NCBI GenBank assembly: GCA_023078555.1
Contig: CM041199.1
Span: 9,491,315-9,555,314 of the forward strand
Source: Ulva prolifera
Taxonomy: Eukaryota > Chlorophyta > Ulvophyceae > Ulvales > Ulvaceae
Direction: 5' to 3'
Length of the DNA stretch: 64,000 bases
Part shown: positions 1 to 14,300 of the stretch, one piece after another
Layout of the letters: each line of letters opens with the position of its first letter
Numbering within the stretch: position 1 is the stretch's first letter
Notes under the pieces: generated by a model
What the model was told of the DNA's origin: nothing
Databases searched by the model: none
The model's input: only the letters and a program-made list of their open reading frames with translations
Made by a program: the position numbers and the translations under genes

Positions 1-3000
1 ACTCCACTCCACGGACTTGACTCCACGCACTTCACTCCACTCCGCTGACTTGACTCCTTGAACTTGAATCCACTCCACGGACTTGACTCCACGGACTTCA
101 CTCCACTCCTTACACTTAACTCTACTCCGCTGACTTGACTCCGCGGACTTGACTCCGCGGACTTGCCTCCGTGGACTTGACTCCACTCCACGGACTTGAA
201 TCCACGGACTTCACTTCACTCCACAGACTTGAATCCACGGACTAAACTTCACTCCACAGACTTGACTCCACGGACTTCACTTCACTCCACAGACTTGACT
301 CCGTGGACTTGACTCCACTCCACGGACTTGAATCCACGGACTTGACTCCACTCCACGGACTTGACTCCACGGATTTGACTCCACTCCGCTGACTTGACTC
401 CACAGACCTGACTCCGTGGATTTGACTCCAATCCACGGACTTGACTCCACGGACTTCACTCCACTCCACAGACTTGACTCCGTGGAGTTGACTCCGTGGA
501 CTTGACTCCACTCCACGGACTTGAATCCACGGACTTGACTCCACTCCACGGACTTGACTCCACGCACTTCACTCCACTCCGCTGACTTGACTCCTTGAAC
601 TTGAATCCACTCCACGGACTTGACTCCACGGACTTCACTCCACTCCTTACACTTAACTCTACTCCGCTGACTTGACTCCGCGGACTTGACTCCGCGGACT
701 TGCCTCCGTGGACTTGACTCCACTCCACGGACTTGAATCCACGGACTTCACTTCACTCCACAGACTTGAATCCACGGACTAAACTTCACTCCACAGACTT
801 GACTCCGTGGACTTGACTCCACTCCACGAACTTGACTCCACGGATTTGACTCCACTCCGCTGACTTGACTCCACAGACCTGACTCCATGGATTTGACTCC
901 AATCCACGGACTTGACTCCACGGACTTCACTCCACTCCTTAGACTTAACTCTACTCCGCTGGCTTGACTCCGCGGACTTGACTCCACGGCCTTGCCTCCG
1001 TGGACTTGACTCCACTCCACGGACTTGAATCCACGGACTTCACTCCACTCCACAGACTTGACTCCGTGGACTTGACTCCACTCCACGGACTTGACTCCAC
1101 GCACTTCACTCCACTCCGCTGACTTGACTCCACGGATTTGACTCCACTCCGCTGACTTCACTCCACGGACTTCACTCAACTCCTTAGACTTAACTCTACT
1201 CCGCTGACTTGACTCCGCGGACTTGACTCCACGGACTTGCCTCCGTGGACTTGACTCCACTCCACGGACTTGAATCCACGGACTTCACTCCACTCCACAG
1301 ACTTGACTCCGTGGACTTGACTCCGTGGACTTGACTCCACTCCACGGACTTGAATCCACGGACTTGACTCCACTCCGCTGACTTGACTCCACAGACCTGA
1401 CTCCACGGACTTGAATCCACTCCACGGACTTGACTCCACGGACTTCACTCCACTCCTTACACTTAACTCTACTCCGCTGACTTGACTCCGCGGACTTGAC
1501 TCCGCGGACTTGCCTCCGTGGACTTGACTCCACTCCACGGACTTGAATCCACGGACTTCACTTCACTCCACAGACTTGAATCCACGGACTAAACTTCACT
1601 CCACAGACTTGACTCCGTGGACTTGACTCCACTCCACGAACTTGACTCCACGGATTTGACTCCACTCCGCTGACTTGACTCCACGGACTTGAATCCACTC
1701 CACGGACTTGACTCCTCGGACTTCACTCCACTCCACAGACTTGACTCCGTGGACTTCACTCCACTCCGCTGACTTGACTCCACGGACTTGACTCCACTCC
1801 GCTGACTTCACTCCACGGACTTCACTCAACTCCTTAGACTTAACTCTACTCCGCTGACTTGACTCCACGGACTTGACTCCACGGCCTTGCCTCTGTGGAC
1901 TTGACTCCACTCCTCGGACTTGAATCCACGGACTTCACTTCACTCCACAGACTTGACTCCGTGGACTTGACTCCACTCCACGAACTTGACTCCACGGATT
2001 TGACTCCACTCCGCTTACTTGACTCCACAGACCTGACTCCATGGATTTGACTCCAATCCACGGACTTGACTCCACGGACTTCACTCCACTCCGTAGACTT
2101 AACTCTACTCCGCTGGCTTGACTCCGCGGACTTGACTCCACGGCCTTGCCTCCGTGGACTTGACTCCAGTCCACGGACTTGAATCCACGGACTTCACTCC
2201 ACTCCACAGACTTGACTCCGTGGACTTGACTCCACTCCACGGACTTGACTCCACGCACTTCACTCCACTCCGCTGACTTGACTCCACGGATTTGACTCCA
2301 CTCCGCTGACTTCACTCCACGGACTTCACTCAACTCCTTAGACTTAACTCTACTCCGCTGACTTGACTCCGCGGACTTGACTCCACGGACTTGCCTCTGT
2401 GGACTTGACTCCACTCCTCGGACTTGAATCCACGGACTTCACTTCACTCCACAGACTTGACTCCGTGGACTTGACTCCACTCCACGAACTTGACTCCACG
2501 GATTTGACTCCACTCCGCTTACTTGACTCCACAGACCTGACTCCATGGATTTGACTCCAATCCACGGACTTGACTCCACGGACTTCACTCCACTCCGTAG
2601 ACTTAACTCTACTCCGCTGGCTTGACTCCGCGGACTTGACTCCACGGCCTTGCCTCCGTGGACTTGACTCCACTCTACGGACCTGACTCCATGGATTTGA
2701 CTCCAATCCACAGACTTGACTCCGTGGACTTGACTCCACTCCACGGACTCGACTCCACGCACTTCACTCCACTCCGCTGACTTGACTCCACGGACTTGAC
2801 TCCACTCCGCTGACTTCACTCCACGGACTTCACTCAACTCCTTAGACTTAACTCTACTCCGCTGACTGGACTCCGCGGACTTGACTCCACGGACTTGCCT
2901 CCGTGGACTTGACTCCACTCCACGGACTTGAATCCACGGACTTCACTCCACTCCACAGACTTGACTCCGTGGAGTTGACTCCGTGGACTTGACTCCACTC

Positions 3001-4773
3001 CACGGACTTGAATCCACGGACTTGACTCCACTCCACGGACTTGACTCCACGCACTTCACTCCACTCCGCTGACTTGACTCCTTGAACTTGAATCCACTCC
3101 GCTGACTTGACTCCGCGGACTTGACTCCACGGACTTGCCTCCGTGGACTTGACTCCACTCCACAGACTTGACTCCACGCACTGCACTCCACTCTGCTGAC
3201 TTGACTCCACGGACTTGACTCCACTCCACGGACTTGACTCCACGCACTGCACTCCACTCTGCTGACTTGACTCCACGGACTTGACTCCACTCCACGGACT
3301 TGACTCCACACACTTCACTCCACTCCGCTGACTTGACACCACGGACTTGACTCCACTCCACGGACTTGACTCCACGCACTTCACTCCACTCCGCTGACTT
3401 GACTCCACGGACTTGAATCCACTCCACGGACTTGACTCCACGGACTTCACTCCACTCCTTACACTTAACTCTACTCCGCTGACTTGACTCCGCGGACTTG
3501 ACTCCACGGACTTGCCTCCGTGGACTTGACTCCACTCCACGGACTTGAATCCACGGACTTCACTCCACTCCACAGACTTGACTCCGTGGACTTGACTCCG
3601 TGGACTTGACTCCACTCCACGGACTTGAATCCACGGACTTGACTCCACTCCGCTGACTTGACTCTTTGAACTTGACTCCACTCCACGGACTTGAATCCAC
3701 GGACTTGACTCCACTCCACGGACTTGAATCCACGGACTTGACTCCACTCCACGGACTTGACTCCACGGATTTGACTCCACTCCGCTGACTTGACTCCACA
3801 GACCTGACTCCGTGGATTTGACTCCAATCCACGGAGTTGAATCCACGGACTTCACTCCACTCCCTAGACTTAACTCTACTCCGCTGGCTTGACTCCGCGG
3901 ACTTGACTCCACGGACCTGCCTCCGTGGACTTGACTCCACTCCACGGACTTGACTCCACGCACTTCACTCCACTCCGCTGACTTGACTCCACGGATTTGA
4001 CTCCACTCCGCTGACTTCACTCCACGGACTTCACTCCACTCCTTAGACTTAACTCTACTCCGCTGACTTGACTCCGCGGACTTGACTCCGCGGACTTGCC
4101 TCCGTGGACTTGACTCCACTCCACGGACTTGACCCCACGGATTTGACTCCACTCCGCTGACTTGACTCCACGGATTTGACTCCACTCCGCTGACTTGACT
4201 CCACGGATTTGACTCCACTCCGCTGACTTGACTCCACAGACCTGACTCCATGGATTTGACTCCAATCCACGGACTTGACTCCACGGACTTCACTCCACTC
4301 CTTAGACTTAACTCTACTCCGCTGGCTTGACTCCGCGGACTTGACTCCGCGGACTTGCCTCCGTGGACTTGACTCCACTCCACGGACTTGACCCCACGGA
4401 TTTGACTCCACTCCGCTGACTTGACTCCACGGATTTGACTCCACTCCGCTGACTTGACTCCACGGATTTGACTCCACTCCGCTGACTTGACTCCACAGAC
4501 CTGACTCCATGGATTTGACTCCAATCCACGGACTTGACTCCACGGACTTCACTCCACTCCTTAGACTTAACTCTACTCCGCTGGCTTGACTCCGCGGACT
4601 TGACTCCACGGACTTGCCTCCGTGGACTTGACTCCACTCCACGGACTTGAATCCACGGACTTCACTCCACTCCACAGACTTGACTCCGTGGACTTGACTC
4701 CACTCCACGGACTTGACTCCACGGATTTGACTCCACTCCGCTGACTTGACTCCACGGACTTCACTCCACTCCA
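1..4773. repeat. Satellite A: 14/19-bp tandem repeat array with higher-order structure
   Basis: The whole stretch is built from a 14-bp unit, GACTTGACTCCACG, and a 19-bp form of it with an extra CTCCA. The two often alternate, giving a 33-bp composite. Common point variants are GAATCC, TTCACTCC, CCGCGG, CCGTGG and CCGCTG. Higher-order copies are visible: the first ~268 bases recur at 538 (offset 537), the block near 1891 recurs near 2395 (offset 504), and the block holding GACCCCACGG at 4131 recurs at 4390 (offset 259). These offsets fit sums of 14 and 19 (18x14+15x19; 17x14+14x19; 9x14+7x19). The left end is cut by the window. Long minus-strand open frames (up to 556 codons, 2854-4524) encode 11-residue repeats that mirror the 33-bp period; I do not regard them as genes. 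Confidence 0.95.
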
Positions 4774-4895
4774 CTCGCCCTAGCAATCTCGCCCTAGCAA
4801 TCTCGCCCAAGCAATCTCGCCCTAGCAATCTCGCCCTAGCAATCTCGCCCTAGCAATCTCGACCTAGCAATCTCGCCCTAGCAATCTCGCCCTAC

Positions 4896-4947
4896 ACCTT
4901 TAAATCTCTCCCGTCAGGCTGGCACTCCATGTTGAATGCTTAACATG
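4896..4947. repeat. First satellite B spacer (52-bp exemplar) with terminal hairpin
   Basis: This is the first copy of the 52-bp interrupting sequence. It begins ACCTTTAAATC and ends with CATGTTGAATGCTTAACATG at 4928-4947. Those 20 bases form an 8-bp stem with an AUGC loop if transcribed, including one G-U pair. In the minor class with GTTAAATGC (for example 7031, 12508, 14665, 15813) the stem CATGTTAA/TTAACATG is perfect. The same spacer recurs throughout both satellite B blocks. Confidence 0.85.
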
Positions 4948-7900
4948 CAATCTCGACCTAGCAAACTCGCCCTAGCAATCTCGCCCTAGCAATCTCGCCC
5001 TACACCTTTAAATCTCTCCCGACAAGTTGGCACTCCATGTTGAATGCTTAACACGCAATCTCGCCCTAGCAATCTCGCCCTAGCAATCTCGCCCTAGCAA
5101 TCTCGCCCTAGCAATCTCGCCCTAGCAATCTCGACATAGCAATCTCGCCCTAGCAATCTCGCCCTAGCAATCTCGCCCTAGCCATCTCGCCCTAGCAATC
5201 TCGCCCTAGCAACCTCGCCCTACACCTTTAAACCTCTCCCGACAGGCTGGCACTCCATGTTGAATGCTTAACATGCAATCTCGCCCTAGCAATCTCGCCC
5301 TAGCAATCTCGCCCTAGCAATCTCGCCCTAGCAATCTCGACCTAGCAATCTCGCCCTAGCAATCTCGCCCTAGCGACCTCGCCCTACACCTTTAAACCTC
5401 TCCCGACAGGCTGGCACTCCATGTTGAATGCTTAACATGCAATCTCGACCTAGCAATCTCGCCCTAGCCATCTCGCCCTAGCAATCTCGCCCTAGCAATC
5501 TCGCCCAAGCCATCTCGTCCTAGCAATCTCGCCCTAGCAATCTCGCCCTACACCTTTAAATCTCTCCCGTCAGGCTGGCACTCCATGTTGAATGCTTAAC
5601 ATGCAATCTCGACCTAGCAAACTCGCCCTAGCAATCTCGCCCTAGAAATCTCGCCCTAGCAATCTCGCCCTAGCAATCTCGACCTAGCAATCTCGCCCTA
5701 GCAATCTCGCCCTAGCGACCTCGCCCTACACCTTTAAACCTCTCCCGACAGGCTGGCACTCCATGTTGAATGCTTAACATGCAATCTCGACCTAGCAATC
5801 TCGCCCTAGCCATCTCGCCCTAGCAATCTCGCCCTACACCTTTAAATCTCTCCCGTCAGGCTGGCACTCCATGTTGAATGCTTAACATGCAATCTCGACC
5901 TAGCAATCTCGCCCTAGCCATCTCGCCCTAGCAATCTCGCCCTACACCTTTAAATCTCTCCCGTCAGGCTGGCACTCCATGTTGAATGCTTAACATGCAA
6001 TCTCGCCCTAGCAATCTCGCCCTAGCAATCTCGCCCTAGCAATCTCGCCCTAGCAATCTCGACCTAGCAATCTCGCCCTAGCAATCTCGCCCTAGCGACC
6101 TCGCCCTACACCTTTAAACCTCTCCCGACAGGCTGGCACTCCATGTTGAATGCTTAACATGCAATCTCGACCTAGCAATCTCGCCCTAGCCATCTCGCCC
6201 TAGCAATCTCGCCCTACACCTTTAAATCTCTCCCGTCAGGCTGGCACTCCATGTTGAATGCTTAACATGCAATCTCGACCAAGCAAACTCGCCCTAGCAA
6301 TCTCGCCCTAGCAATCTCGCCCTACACCTTTAAATCTCTCCCGTCAGGCTGGCACTCCATGTTGAATGCTTAACATGCAATCTCGACCAAGCAAACTCGC
6401 CCTAGCAATCTCGCCCTACCAATCTCGCCCTAGCAATCTCGCCCTAGCCATCTCGCCCTAGCAATCTCGCCCTAGCAATCTCGCCCTACACCTTTAAATC
6501 TCTCCCGTCAGGCTGGCACTCCATGTTGAATGCTTAACATGCAATCTCGACCTAGCAAACTCGCCCTAGCAATCTCGCCCTAGAAATCTCGCCCTAGCAA
6601 TCTCGCCCTAGCAATCTCGACCTAGCAATCTCGCCCTAGCAATCTCGCCCTAGCAACCTCGCCCTACACCTTTAAACCTCTCCCGACAGGCTGGCACTCC
6701 ATGTTGAATGCTTAACATGCAATCTCGACCTAGCAATCTCGACCTAGCAATCTCGCCCTAGCGATCTCGCCCTAGCAATCTCGCCCTAGCAATCTCGATC
6801 TAGCAATCTCGCCCTAGCAATCTCGCCCTAGCAATCTCGACCTAGCAATCTCGCCCTAGCAATCTCGCCCTAGCAACCTCGCCCTACACCTTTAAATCTC
6901 TCCCGTCAGGCTGGCACTCCATGTTGAATGCTTAACATGCAATCTCGACCTAGCAATCTCGCCCTAGCAATCTCGCCCTAGCAATCTCGCCCTACACCTT
7001 TAAATCTCTCCCGACAAGTTGGCACTCCATGTTAAATGCTTAACATGCAATCTCGCCCTAGCAATCTCGACCTAGCAATCTCGCCCTAGCCATCTCGCCC
7101 TAGCAATCTCGCCCTAGCAATCTCGACCTAGCAATCTCGCCCTAGCAATCTCGCCCTAGCAACCTCGCCCTACACCTTTAAACCTCTCCCGACAGGCTGG
7201 CACTCCATGTTGAATGCTTAACATGCAATCTCGACCTAGCAATCTCGACCTAGCAATCTCGCCCTAGAAATCTCGCCCTAGCAATCTCGCCCTAGCAATC
7301 TCGACCTAGCAATCTCGCCCTAGCAATCTCGCCCTAGCAACCTCGCCCTACACCTTTAAACCTCTCCCGACAGGCTGGCACTCCATGTTGAATGCTTAAC
7401 ATGCAATCTCGCCCTAGCAATCTCGCCCTAGCAATCTCGCCCTAGCAATCTCGCCCTAGCAATCTCGCCCTAGCAATCTCGACCTAGCAATCTCGCCCTA
7501 GCAATCTCGCCCTAGCGACCTCGCCCTACACCTTTAAACCTCTCCCGACAGGCTGGCACTCCATGTTGAATGCTTAACATGCAATCTCGACCTAGCAATC
7601 TCGCCCTAGCCATCTCGCCCTAGCAATCTCGCCCTAGCAATCTCGCCCTAGCCATCTCGCCCTAGCAATCTCGCCCTAGCAATCTCGCCCTACACCTTTA
7701 AATCTCTCCCGTCAGGCTGGCACTCCATGTTGAATGCTTAACATGCAATCTCGACCTAGCAAACTCGCCCTAGCAATCTCGCCCTAGAAATCTCGCCCTA
7801 GCAATCTCGCCCTAGCAATCTCGACCTAGCAATCTCGCCCTAGCAATCTCGCCCTAGCAACCTCGCCCTACACCTTTAAACCTCTCCCGACAGGCTGGCA

Positions 7901-10900
7901 CTCCATGTTGAATGCTTAACATGCAATCTCGCCCTAGCAATCTCGCCCTAGCAATCTCGCCCTAGCAATCTCGCCCTAGCAATCTCGCCCTAGCAATCTC
8001 GACCTAGCAATCTCGCCCTAGCAATCTCGCCCTAGCAACCTCGCCCTACACCTTTAAACCTCTCCCGACAGGCTGGCACTCCATGTTGAATGCTTAACAT
8101 GCAATCTCGACCTAGCAATCTCGCCCTAGCCATCTCGCCCTAGCAATCTCGCCCTAGCAATCTCGCCCTAGCCATCTCGCCCTAGCAATCTCGCCCTAGC
8201 AATCTCGCCCTACACCTTTAAATCTCTCCCGTCAGGCTGGCACTCCATGTTGAATGCTTAACATGCAATCTCGACCTAGCAAACTCGCCCTAGCAATCTC
8301 GCCCTAGAAATCTCGCCCTAGCAATCTCGCCCTAGCAATCTCGACCTAGCAATCTCGCCCTAGCAATCTCGCCCTAGCAACCTCGCCCTACACCTTTAAA
8401 CCTCTCCCGACAGGCTGGCACTCCATGTTGAATGCTTAACATGCAATCTCGCCCTAGCAATCTCGCCCTAGCAATCTCGCCCTAGCAATCTCGCCCTAGC
8501 AATCTCGCCCTAGCAATCTCGACCTAGCAATCTCGCCCTAGCAATCTCGCCCTAGCAACCTCGCCCTACACCTTTAAACCTCTCCCGACAGGCTGGCACT
8601 CCATGTTGAATGCTTAACATGCAATCTCGACCTAGCAATCTCGACCTAGCAATCTCGCCCTAGCGATCTCGCCCTAGCAATCTCGCCCTAGCAATCTCGA
8701 TCTAGCAATCTCGCCCTAGCAATCTCGCCCTAGCAATCTCGACCTAGCAATCTCGCCCTAGCAATCTCGCCCTAGCAACCTCGCCCTACACCTTTTAATC
8801 TCTCCCGTCAGGCTGGCACTCCATGTTGAATGCTTAACATGCAATCTCGACCTAGCAATCTCGACCTAGCAATCTCGCCCTAGAAATCTCGCCCTAGCAA
8901 TCTCGCCCTAGCAATCTCGACCTAGCAATCTCGCCCTAGCAATCTCGCCCTAGCAACCTCGCCCTACACCTTTAAACCTCTCCCGACAGGCTGGCACTCC
9001 ATGTTGAATGCTTAACATGCAATCTCGCCCTAGCAATCTCGCCCTAGCAATCTCGCCCTAGCAATCTCGCCCTAGCAATCTCGCCCTAGCAATCTCGACC
9101 TAGCAATCTCGCCCTAGCAATCTCGCCCTAGCAACCTCGCCCTACACCTTTAAACCTCTCCCGACAGGCTGGCACTCCATGTTGAATGCTTAACATGCAA
9201 TCTCGACCTAGCAATCTCGCCCTAGCCATCTCGCCCTAGCAATCTCGCCCTAGCAATCTCGCCCTAGCCATCTCGCCCTAGCAATCTCGCCCTAGCAACC
9301 TCGCCCTACACCTTTAAACCTCTCCCGACAGGCTGGCACTCCATGTTGAATGCTTAACATGCAATCTCGACCTAGCAATCTCGACCTAGCAATCTCGCCC
9401 TAGAAATCTCGCCCTAGCAATCTCGCCCTAGCAATCTCGACCTAGCAATCTCGCCCTAGCAATCTCGCCCTAGCAACCTCGCCCTACACCTTTAAACCTC
9501 TCCCGACAGGCTGGCACTCCATGTTGAATGCTTAACATGCAATCTCGCCCTAGCAATCTCGCCCTAGCAATCTCGCCCTAGCAATCTCGCCCTAGCAATC
9601 TCGCCCTAGCAATCTCGACCTAGCAATCTCGCCCTAGCAATCTCGCCCTAGCAACCTCGCCCTACACCTTTAAACCTCTCCCGACAGGCTGGCACTCCAT
9701 GTTGAATGCTTAACATGCAATCTCGACCTAGCAATCTCGCCCTAGCCATCTCGCCCTAGCAATCTCGCCCTAGCAATCTCGCCCTAGCCATCTCGCCCTA
9801 GCAATCTCGCCCTAGCAATCTCGCCCTACACCTTTAAATCTCTCCCGTCAGGCTGGCACTCCATGTTGAATGCTTAACATGCAATCTCGACCTAGCAATC
9901 TCGACCTAGCAATCTCGCCCTAGAAATCTCGCCCTAGCAATCTCGCCCTAGCAACCTCGCCCTACACCTTTAAACCTCTCCCGACAGGCTGGCACTCCAT
10001 GTTGAATGCTTAACATGCAATCTCGACCTAGCAATCTCGCCCTAGCCATCTCGCCCTAGCAATCTCGCCCTACACCTTTAAATCTCTCCCGTCAGGCTGG
10101 CACTCCATGTTGAATGCTTAACATGCAATCTCGACCAAGCAAACTCGCCCTAGCAATCTCGCCCTACCAATCTCGCCCTAGCAATCTCGCCCTAGCAATC
10201 TCGACCTAGCAATCTCGCCCTAGCAATCTCGCCCTAGCAATCTCGACCTAGCAATCTCGCCCTAGCAATCTCGCCCTAGCAACCTCGCCCTACACCTTTA
10301 AACCTCTCCCGACAGGCTGGCACTCCATGTTGAATGCTTAACATGCAATCTCGACCTAGCAATCTCGCCCTAGCCATCTCGCCCTAGCAATCTCGCCCTA
10401 GCAATCTCGCCCTAGCCATCTCGCCCTAGCAATCTCGCCCTAGCAACCTCGCCCTACACCTTTAAATCTCTCCCGACAAGTTGGCACTCCATGTTAAATG
10501 CTTAACATGCAATCTCGACCTAGCAATCTCGCCCTAGCCATCTCGCCCTAGCAATCTCGCCCTACACCTTTAAATCTCTCCCGTCAGGCTGGCACTCCAT
10601 GTTGAATGCTTAACATGCAATCTCGACCAAGCAAACTCGCCCTAGCAATCTCGCCCTAGCAACCTCGCCCTACACCTTTAAATCTCTCCCGACAAGTTGG
10701 CACTCCATGTTGAATGCTTAACATGCAATCTCGCCCTAGCAATCTCGACCTAGCAATCTCGCCCTAGCAATCTCGCCCTACATCTTTAAATCTCTCCCGA
10801 CAGGCTGGCACTCCATGTTGAATGCTGAACATGCAATCTCGACCTAGCAATCTCGACCTAGCAATCTCGCCCTAGCGATCTCGCCCTAGCAATCTCGCCC

Positions 10901-11384
10901 TAGCAATCTCGATCTAGCAATCTCGCCCTAGCAATCTCGCCCTAGCAATCTCGACCTAGCAATCTCGCCCTAGCAATCTCGCCCTAGCAACCTCGCCCTA
11001 CACCTTTAAATCTCTCCCGTCAGGCTGGCACTCCATGTTGAATGCTTAACATGCAATCTCGACCTAGCAATCTCGCCCTAGCAATCTCGCCCTAGCAATC
11101 TCGCCCTACACCTTTAAATCTCTCCCGACAAGTTGGCACTCCATGTTGAATGCTTAACATGCAATCTCGACCTAGCAATCTCGACCTAGCAATCTCGCCC
11201 TAGAAATCTCGCCCTAGCAATCTCGCCCTAGCAATCTCGACCTAGCAATCTCGCCCTAGCAATCTCGCCCTAGCAACCTCGCCCTACACCTTTAAACCTC
11301 TCCCGACAGGCTGGCACTCCATGTTGAATGCTTAACATGCAATCTCGCCCTAGCAATCTCGCCCTAGCAATCTCGCCCTAGCAA

Positions 11385-14300
11385 TCTCGCCCTAGCAATC
11401 TCGCCCTAGCAATCTCGACCTAGCAATCTCGCCCTAGCAATCTCGCCCTAGCAACCTCGCCCTACACCTTTAAACCTCTCCCGACAGGCTGGCACTCCAT
11501 GTTGAATGCTTAACATGCAATCTCGCCCTAGCAATCTCGCCCTACACCTTCAAATCTCTCCCGACAAGTTGGCACTCCATGTTGAATGCTTAACATGCAA
11601 TCTCGCCCTAGCAATCTCGACCTAGCAATCTCGCCCTAGCAATCTCGCCCTACATCTTTAAATCTCTCCCGACAGGCTGGCACTCCATGTTGAATGCTGA
11701 ACATGCAATCTCGACCTAGCAATCTCGACCTAGCAATCTCGCCCTAGCGATCTCGCCCTAGCAATCTCGCCCTAGCAATCTCGATCTAGCAATCTCGCCC
11801 TAGCAATCTCGCCCTAGCAATCTCGACCTAGCAATCTCGCCCTAGCAATCTCGCCCTAGCAACCTCGCCCTACACCTTTAAATCTCTCCCGTCAGGCTGG
11901 CACTCCATGTTGAATGCTTAACATGCAATCTCGACCTAGCAATCTCGCCCTAGCAATCTCGCCCTAGCAATCTCGCCCTACACCTTTAAATCTCTCCCGA
12001 CAAGTTGGCACTCCATGTTGAATGCTTAACATGCAACCTCGACCTAGCAATCTCGACCTAGCAATCTCGCCCTAGAAATCTCGCCCTAGCAATCTCGCCC
12101 TAGCAATCTCGCCCTAGAAATCTCGCCCTAGCAACCTCGCCCTAGCAACCTCGCCCTACACCTTTAAACCTCTCCCGACAGGCTGGCACTCCATGTTGAA
12201 TGCTTAACATGCAATCTCGACCTAGCAATCTCGACCTAGCAATCTCGCCCTAGAAATCTCGCCCTAGCAATCTCGCCCTAGCAACCTCGCCCTACACCTT
12301 TAAACCTCTCCCGACAGGCTGGCACTCCATGTTGAATGCTTAACATGCAATCTCGACCTAGCAATCTCGACCTAGCAATCTCGCCCTAGAAATCTCGCCC
12401 TAGCAATCTCGCCCTAGCAATCTCGACCTAGCAATCTCGCCCTAGCAATCTCGCCCTAGCAACCTCGCCCTACACCTTTAAATCTCTCCCGACAAGTTGG
12501 CACTCCATGTTAAATGCTTAACATGCAATCTCGACCTAGCAATCTCGCCCTAGCCATCTCGCCCTAGCAATCTCGCCCTACACCTTTAAATCTCTCCCGA
12601 CAAGTTGGCACTCCATGTTGAATGCTTAACATGCAACCTCGACCTAGCAATCTCGACCTAGCAATCTCGCCCTAGAAATCTCGCCCTAGCAATCTCGCCC
12701 TAGCAATCTCGCCCTAGAAATCTCGCCCTAGCAATCTCGCCCTAGCAACCTCGCCCTACACCTTTAAACCTCTCCCGACAGGCTGGCACTCCATGTTGAA
12801 TGCTTAACATGCAATCTCGACCTAGCAATCTCGACCTAGCAATCTCGCCCTAGAAATCTCGCCCTAGCAATCTCGACCTAGCAATCTCGCCCTAGAAATC
12901 TCGCCCTAGCAATCTCGCCCTAGCAATCTCGCCCTAGCAATCTCGCCCTAGAAATCTCGCCCTAGCAATCTCGCCCTAGCAACCTCGCCCTACACCTTTA
13001 AACCTCTCCCGACAGGCTGGCACTCCATGTTGAATGCTTAACATGCAATCTCGACCTAGCAATCTCGACCTAGCAATCTCGCCCTAGAAATCTCGCCCTA
13101 GCAATCTCGCCCTAGCAATCTCGCCCTAGCCATCTCGCCCTAGCAATCTCGCCCTAGCAATCTCGCCCTACACCTTTAAATCTCTCCCGTCAGGCTGGCA
13201 CTCCATGTTGAATGCTTAACATGCAATCTCGACCTAGCAATCTCGACCTAGCAATCTCGCCCTAGAAATCTCGCCCTAGCAATCTCGCCCTAGCAACCTC
13301 GCCCTACACCTTTAAACCTCTCCCGACAGGCTGGCACTCCATGTTGAATGCTTAACATGCAATCTCGACCTAGCAATCTCGACCTAGCAATCTCGCCCTA
13401 GAAATCTCGCCCTAGCAATCTCGCCCTAGCAACCTCGCCCTACACCTTTAAACCTCTCCCGACAGGCTGGCACTCCATGTTGAATGCTTAACATGCAATC
13501 TCGACCTAGCAATCTCGACCTAGCAATCTCGCCCTAGAAATCTCGCCCTAGCAATCTCGCCCTAGCAATCTCGACCTAGCAATCTCGCCCTAGCAATCTC
13601 GCCCTAGCAACCTCGCCCTACACCTTTAAACCTCTCCCGACAGGCTGGCACTCCATGTTGAATGCTTAACATGCAATCTCGCCCTAGCAATCTCGCCCTA
13701 CACCTTCAAATCTCTCCCGACAAGTTGGCACTCCATGTTGAATGCTTAACATGCAATCTCGCCCTAGCAATCTCGACCTAGCAATCTCGCCCTAGCAATC
13801 TCGCCCTACATCTTTAAATCTCTCCCGACAGGCTGGCACTCCATGTTGAATGCTGAACATGCAATCTCGACCTAGCAATCTCGACCTAGCAATCTCGCCC
13901 TAGCGATCTCGCCCTAGCAATCTCGCCCAAGCAATCTCGATCTAGCAATCTCGCCCTAGCAATCTCGCCCTAGCAATCTCGACCTAGCAATCTCGCCCTA
14001 GCAATCTCGCCCTAGCAACCTCGCCCTACACCTTTAAATCTCTCCCGTCAGGCTGGCACTCCATGTTGAATGCTTAACATGCAATCTCGACCTAGCAATC
14101 TCGCCCTAGCAATCTCGCCCTAGCAATCTCGCCCTACACCTTTAAATCTCTCCCGACAAGTTGGCACTCCATGTTGAATGCTTAACATGCAACCTCGACC
14201 TAGCAATCTCGACCTAGCAATCTCGCCCTAGAAATCTCGCCCTAGCAATCTCGCCCTAGCAATCTCGCCCTAGAAATCTCGCCCTAGCAACCTCGCCCTA

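Noticed and set aside
242..4828. Long minus-strand open frames (up to 556 codons) encoding 11-residue repeats across satellite A
   Set aside because: They overlap in several frames, mirror the 33-bp DNA period, start and stop wherever variants fall, and have no unique sequence or plausible start context. They are by-products of the repeat.
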